Origin: Microscillaceae bacterium
Lineage (GTDB): Bacteria > Bacteroidota > Bacteroidia > Cytophagales > Microscillaceae
Length of the DNA: 8,499 nt
Assembly: GCA_003449595.1 (NCBI GenBank)
Contig: DMHB01000315.1
Location: 1 to 8,499 of the forward strand
Direction of reading: 5' to 3'
Of this stretch, positions 5,522 to 8,499 are shown one piece after another. The position numbers and the translations under genes were made by a program. A model generated the notes under the pieces. It saw nothing but the letters and a program-made list of their open reading frames with translations. It was not told the DNA's origin and made no database searches. Position 1 is the first letter of the stretch. Every line of letters starts with the position of its first letter.

Positions 5522-6028
5522 ATGTTACAATTTGCACAAAAACAACCAGAAGTATTACACCTCCAACGGCTTGCGGGCGTAAGACACCTGGGTGTCAAGC
5601 GTTCTGCTGTTTTATTGTCGGTTTTGGGGTTTTTATTTGCCGCGCTGCCCCTCTATTGGGCGTATTTTCGCTTGGGCAAATTGTTTCAAATTTCAGCCAT
5701 CTTGCTCATTTTGTTATTTGTGCTGGCGGCGGTGTTGGCCTTGATGTACTGGCTCAACCCATTGGGCCGCGACAGATACATCGAAATTCATCGCCAAGAG
5801 CGGAAAATTTATGTAAAAGAGCAAGGCTTGCGCCAGACCAAGCACTACCACTTGGATCTTAGCCAATTGCAAAGTTTAGAACTGGAAGAACCTACGCCTT
5901 GGAAAATGCGCACTGTGTTGAAATTCAAAGATGGCAAATCGTGGGTGCTCGACGAAGGCGACCCCATAGTGCAACAGCGGCAAATTCCTGAATTAGTGAA
6001 GTTTTTAGGAATGGAGGCTGCTTCCTAA
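5522..6028 (+). CDS. Two-TM protein with PH-like C-terminal domain, function unknown
   Basis: 168 residues. A short hydrophilic N-terminus is followed by two hydrophobic segments (about 29-47 and 56-77) joined by a short positively charged turn (RLGK, 50-53), giving a helical hairpin with both ends probably in the cytoplasm. Residues 84-165 look like a small beta-rich domain of bacterial PH type: strands RYIEIHRQERKIYVKEQG, KHYHLDLSQLQSLELEE, MRTVLKFKDGKSWVLDEG, then a closing helix IPELVKFLGM. I do not recognise a named family and assign no function. It follows mobA by about 98 nt in the same direction but is not clearly in its operon. Its stop codon lies only 7 nt from the end of the converging symporter gene, inside a 10-bp inverted repeat. 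The ATG at 5522 is the only reasonable start. Confidence 0.75.
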   Translation: MLQFAQKQPEVLHLQRLAGVRHLGVKRSAVLLSVLGFLFAALPLYWAYFRLGKLFQISAILLILLFVLAAVLALMYWLNPLGRDRYIEIHRQERKIYVKEQGLRQTKHYHLDLSQLQSLELEEPTPWKMRTVLKFKDGKSWVLDEGDPIVQQRQIPELVKFLGMEAAS

Positions 6029-6031
6029 AAA
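6002..6031. repeat. 10-bp inverted repeat spanning a stop codon between convergent genes
   Basis: TTTTTAGGAA (6002-6011) and TTCCTAAAAA (6022-6031) are perfect inverted copies with a 10-nt spacer. The repeat contains the TAA of the two-TM protein gene and ends 4 nt before the TAG of the symporter gene. The arms run T to A, the reverse of a usual intrinsic terminator, but plus-strand RNA meets a T6 run at 6039-6044 shortly afterwards. A role as shared transcript end or RNA stability element is possible. Confidence 0.45.
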
Positions 6032-6035
6032 TTGG

Positions 6036-7721
6036 CTATTTTTTGAACAAACCACTGCCCCATTGCCAAGTCAGCGCCGATAGTACCACCACCGCACAAC
6101 CAACAAAATTGAGCCATAGGTAAGCAATATTGGCATAAAAAAACAGGAAGAAAATAATGCCTTGCCCTACAAATACCGCAGCAAAAGCCGCTTGGGTTTT
6201 GACATAGCGCACATAAAACGCCAAAAGAAATATGCCTAAGATGGTGCCATAAAACAATGACCCTAAAATATTGACTGCCTCGATCAAGGTGCCTAAACGT
6301 CCGGCCAGCTGGGCAAAGAAAATAGACATAATGCCCCAAAACAGCGTCAAACCCTTTGAAACCCAAATGTAATGGTCGTCGCTGGCATCAGGTTTGAAAC
6401 TGCGCTTGTAAATATCGATCAAGGTGGTAGTCGAGAGGGCGTTGAGTTCGGACGAAGCCGTGGACATAGAAGCCGCAAAAATGACCACGATGAGCAAACC
6501 TACCATTCCGGCGGGCAAATAGCGGGTAATATAATCCAAGAAAATATAGTTCGTATCGTTGGTATTGGCGGTTGGGTCTTGCTTTTTGAGCAGGTCTTGG
6601 GCTTGTTGGCGGTACGCTTGGGTTTGTTTGACGGTTTGGTCGTATTGCGCTTTTTGCGAAGCTGTTGCCGTGCCGTTTTGTTGGGCGGCCATCAGGGTTT
6701 TGGCTTGGGCTTGTTGCAGGGCAAAAGCTTGGTTGTATTGGCTTTCGATGCTCGAAAAATCTTGTTTTAGTTCGCTGTTGCGAAGTTTTTCGATAGACGA
6801 GGGATTGAATAAAATGGGCGGCTGTTGGAACTGATAAAACACAAACAGCATAGCCCCGATGAACAAAATGCTGAACTGCATCGGGATTTTAAAAATGCCA
6901 TTGAACAACAACGCCAAGCGGCTTTGCGCGATGGATTTTCCGCCAAGGTAGCGCCCCACTTGCGACTGGTCTGTGCCGAAGTAGGCCATCTGCAAAAAGA
7001 AACCACCAATCAGTCCTGACCAAAGGTTGTAGCGATTGTCTAAGTCGAATTTGAAGTCCATCGTGTTCAGCTTGTCATTGATACCGGCAAAGCGGACGGC
7101 ATCGTAGAGCGACACATCGGGCGGCAAACCGGCCACAATCCACACCCCGGCCAAGGCCATTCCTATCAAAATGACTCCCATTTGGAGTTTTTGCGTTTGG
7201 CTGACCGCTTCCGAACCTCCGGTAACGGTATAAAGCACTATGACCAAGCCGGAAATAAGGTTGCCCCAGAAGACATCCCAGCCAAACATAGCCGACAAAA
7301 TAATGACGGGTGCGGCGATGCTGATACCGGCAGAAAGGCTGCGCTGGATTAAAAACAAAAAGGCCACTACAGTCCGTACTTGCACATTGAAGCGGGTTTC
7401 TAAATATTCGTAAGCCGTATAAACGTGCAATTTGTAGTAAATAGGCACCATCGTAGCCGAAACCACGATCATAGCCAAGGGCAATCCCAAATAAAACAAC
7501 ACAAAGCGCATTCCGTCGGTATAGGCTTGGCCTGGCACCGATAAAAAAGTAACTGCGCTAGCTTGGGTAGCAATGATGGATAAGCTAATGGTAAACCACG
7601 GCAAGGAATTGCCGGAGAGCAAAAAACCATCTACACCTTTTTGTTTGCGGCTTTTCCAAATGCCATACAGCACAATGAAGGCCGTAGTGCCGATGAGCAC
7701 CAACCAGTCTAATGTTTTCAT
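6036..7721 (-). CDS. Sodium:solute symporter family (SSS) transporter
   Basis: 561 residues with about 13 membrane segments, a secondary transporter driven by the sodium gradient in the cytoplasmic membrane. Family marks: a first-helix GFLLSGNSLPW (32-42), the Na+-site helix ATQASAVTFLSVPGQAY (51-67), YEYLETRF (104-111), the loop AYFGTDQSQVGRYL (246-259), and IFAASMSTASSELNALSTT (414-432), in which S420 and T421 align with the sodium-binding Ser/Thr of PutP. The substrate cannot be read from the sequence; sugars, sialic acid, proline and others are all used in the family. Residues about 308-388 form a hydrophilic Gln/Ala-rich segment between two TM helices, far longer than in PutP or vSGLT. 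The start overlaps the stop of a 45-codon gene as ATGA (7721-7718), so translation is probably coupled. It converges on the two-TM protein gene with a 7-nt gap. Confidence 0.93.
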   Translation of the reverse strand: MKTLDWLVLIGTTAFIVLYGIWKSRKQKGVDGFLLSGNSLPWFTISLSIIATQASAVTFLSVPGQAYTDGMRFVLFYLGLPLAMIVVSATMVPIYYKLHVYTAYEYLETRFNVQVRTVVAFLFLIQRSLSAGISIAAPVIILSAMFGWDVFWGNLISGLVIVLYTVTGGSEAVSQTQKLQMGVILIGMALAGVWIVAGLPPDVSLYDAVRFAGINDKLNTMDFKFDLDNRYNLWSGLIGGFFLQMAYFGTDQSQVGRYLGGKSIAQSRLALLFNGIFKIPMQFSILFIGAMLFVFYQFQQPPILFNPSSIEKLRNSELKQDFSSIESQYNQAFALQQAQAKTLMAAQQNGTATASQKAQYDQTVKQTQAYRQQAQDLLKKQDPTANTNDTNYIFLDYITRYLPAGMVGLLIVVIFAASMSTASSELNALSTTTLIDIYKRSFKPDASDDHYIWVSKGLTLFWGIMSIFFAQLAGRLGTLIEAVNILGSLFYGTILGIFLLAFYVRYVKTQAAFAAVFVGQGIIFFLFFYANIAYLWLNFVGCAVVVLSALTWQWGSGLFKK

Positions 7722-7855
7722 TTAAAATAAGTTGAAAACCAATACAAAAACAAAATGACCAATAACAATTGGAGACCTACTGCCCAATACATTTGAGACC
7801 AGGTTTTGAAAAATGGAGGAAAGTCTGGATTCTGTTTTTTTGGAGATTTGGCCAT
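7718..7855 (-). CDS. 45-residue single-TM protein coupled to the symporter
   Basis: A short frame from ATG at 7855 to TGA at 7720-7718 encodes 45 residues: a basic, proline-containing N-terminus (MAKSPKKQNPDFPPFFK), then KTWSQMYWAVG and one hydrophobic helix (about 26-40, AVGLQLLLVILFLYW) ending in FSTYFK. Support for it being real: its start lies 6 nt after the stop of the upstream gene, its stop overlaps the symporter start as ATGA, it leaves no unexplained gap in the operon, and it has a sensible membrane-protein composition with an N-in positive charge. By analogy with SSS transporters that have a small partner subunit (ActP with YjcH, PanF with YhdT), it may be an accessory subunit; those partners are larger and have two TM helices. 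A longer frame here (7722-7946) overlaps the upstream gene and lacks such features. Confidence 0.65.
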   Translation of the reverse strand: MAKSPKKQNPDFPPFFKTWSQMYWAVGLQLLLVILFLYWFSTYFK

Positions 7856-7861
7856 AGGTGT

Positions 7862-8499
7862 TTAAAAATCTGCCCATTTGGTAGGCGGTAATTGCAGTAG
7901 TTTTTTGAGCAAAGATTTTTCCTGCAAGGCAAAAGTAATCAAACAAAACTGATGCTTGGGGGCATATCGACCAATTCGGATGAAAAATTTGCGGATGCGG
8001 TCTTCGTGGTGGTTGGTTTCTTCGGGTCTGAGGGCTTCGGGCTGGCTGCGCTGGTGCATATAGTTGACCAATGCTTTGAAAAATTTGAGCAGGTAATGGG
8101 TGTGCATAAAATTGGTTTTTCCCATACGGCGCAATTGGCGTTGCAGGGAGCTGTAGCCTTGCAAAAAAGCTTCTTGTTTCATCAACAGCACATACATCAG
8201 CAGTTGCAATTGTTTGATTTCCAACAGCGCCACTTGGTGTCGTTTGAAGGTAATGTCTTGGTCGAGCTGGGCCAGCACGGCTAAGGCAGGTTCATATTGG
8301 CCTTCAAAATAAAGCCCCATCGCTTTGTGGGTAAAATAGAGGATGTATTGGGGAATGTTATGTACATCGGGCACATAGTTTTTGAGCAATGTGGCTGTTT
8401 CTTGGTACAAATGCCCTTGTTGGTTGAGCCGAGTGGCGCGGCGGATGCTTGAAATGAGCAGCAAGCCCGGAAAAGTATAATTGTCGAAGTTGGTAAGCA
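7862..8499 (-). CDS. Helical, TPR-like protein of unknown function, 5' end beyond right edge
   Basis: The frame is open from the right edge to TAA at 7864-7862, giving at least 211 residues. The only in-window start near the edge is a TTG at 8464, but the frame continues upstream of it (LTNFDNYTFPG), so the gene is cut by the window and the true start is outside. The protein is all-helical, rich in Leu, Gln and Tyr, with pairs of helices such as YILYFTHKAMGLYFEGQYEP (41-60 counted from 8464), where a G.YEPALAVL spacing recalls TPR units, but later repeats are degenerate. There is no signal peptide or TM segment in the visible part. It is the first visible gene of a tight operon with the 45-residue protein and the symporter, so it may act in the same process, but I cannot name a function. 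Confidence 0.72.
   Translation of the reverse strand, partial: LTNFDNYTFPGLLLISSIRRATRLNQQGHLYQETATLLKNYVPDVHNIPQYILYFTHKAMGLYFEGQYEPALAVLAQLDQDITFKRHQVALLEIKQLQLLMYVLLMKQEAFLQGYSSLQRQLRRMGKTNFMHTHYLLKFFKALVNYMHQRSQPEALRPEETNHHEDRIRKFFIRIGRYAPKHQFCLITFALQEKSLLKKLLQLPPTKWADF

Noticed and set aside
7722..7946. 74-codon minus-strand frame overlapping the repeat-protein gene
   Set aside because: It overlaps the 3' end of the upstream gene and covers the 45-codon gene in a different frame; its position has no operon logic and its composition is not coherent.
1..8499. A defence island, phage or mobile element
   Set aside because: No nuclease, helicase, reverse transcriptase, integrase, transposase, direct-repeat array or terminal repeats are visible; the genes are metabolic, regulatory and transport types.

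Overview
The window looks like chromosomal DNA from a Bacteroidota bacterium, probably of the Cytophagales/Saprospirales kind. Evidence: a matching -7 box (TAnnTTTG) upstream of several genes, an absence of obvious Shine-Dalgarno sequences, a TPR protein with a short Sec signal peptide, and a BlaI/M56-peptidase pair with a long non-penicillin-binding C-terminal domain. I cannot name a genus. No rRNA, tRNA, insertion sequence, integrase, CRISPR array or other mobile element is visible.

Layout, left to right. (1) 1-346, minus: N-terminal part of an exported TPR protein that runs off the left edge. (2) 516-3034, minus: a two-gene regulatory operon, a BlaI/MecI-type repressor followed through an ATGA overlap by a BlaR1-like M56 membrane metallopeptidase. 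It ends in a strong strand-specific intrinsic terminator (455-491) and starts in a promoter region with three near-identical TACGA-N6-TCGTA operators (3081-3154). (3) 3161-4282, minus: a tryptophan-rich polytopic membrane protein, probably a GT-C-type glycosyltransferase. (4) 4325-5423, plus: moaC and mobA, two molybdenum-cofactor genes overlapping by 14 nt and divergent from the membrane protein across a 42-bp gap. (5) 5522-6028, plus: a two-TM protein with a PH-like C-terminal domain, unassigned. (6) 6036-8499, minus: an apparent operon made of a helical, TPR-like protein (cut by the right edge), an unlisted 45-codon single-TM protein, and a sodium:solute symporter, with 6-nt spacing and an ATGA overlap.

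How the genes work together. BlaI and the M56 peptidase probably form an autoregulated signalling pair: BlaI dimers occupy the three operators around the promoter, and the peptidase, triggered by something sensed by its roughly 360-residue periplasmic domain, relieves repression. The sensor domain is unlike the beta-lactam-binding domain of classical BlaR1, so the signal is unknown. MoaC makes cyclic pyranopterin monophosphate and MobA attaches GMP to molybdopterin. The symporter and the 45-residue protein may form a two-subunit transporter.

The points most worth a second look are the triple operator, the aromatic heptad repeats in the M56 periplasmic domain, the 45-residue protein coupled to the symporter, and an 80-residue Gln/Ala-rich insertion in a periplasmic loop of that symporter.
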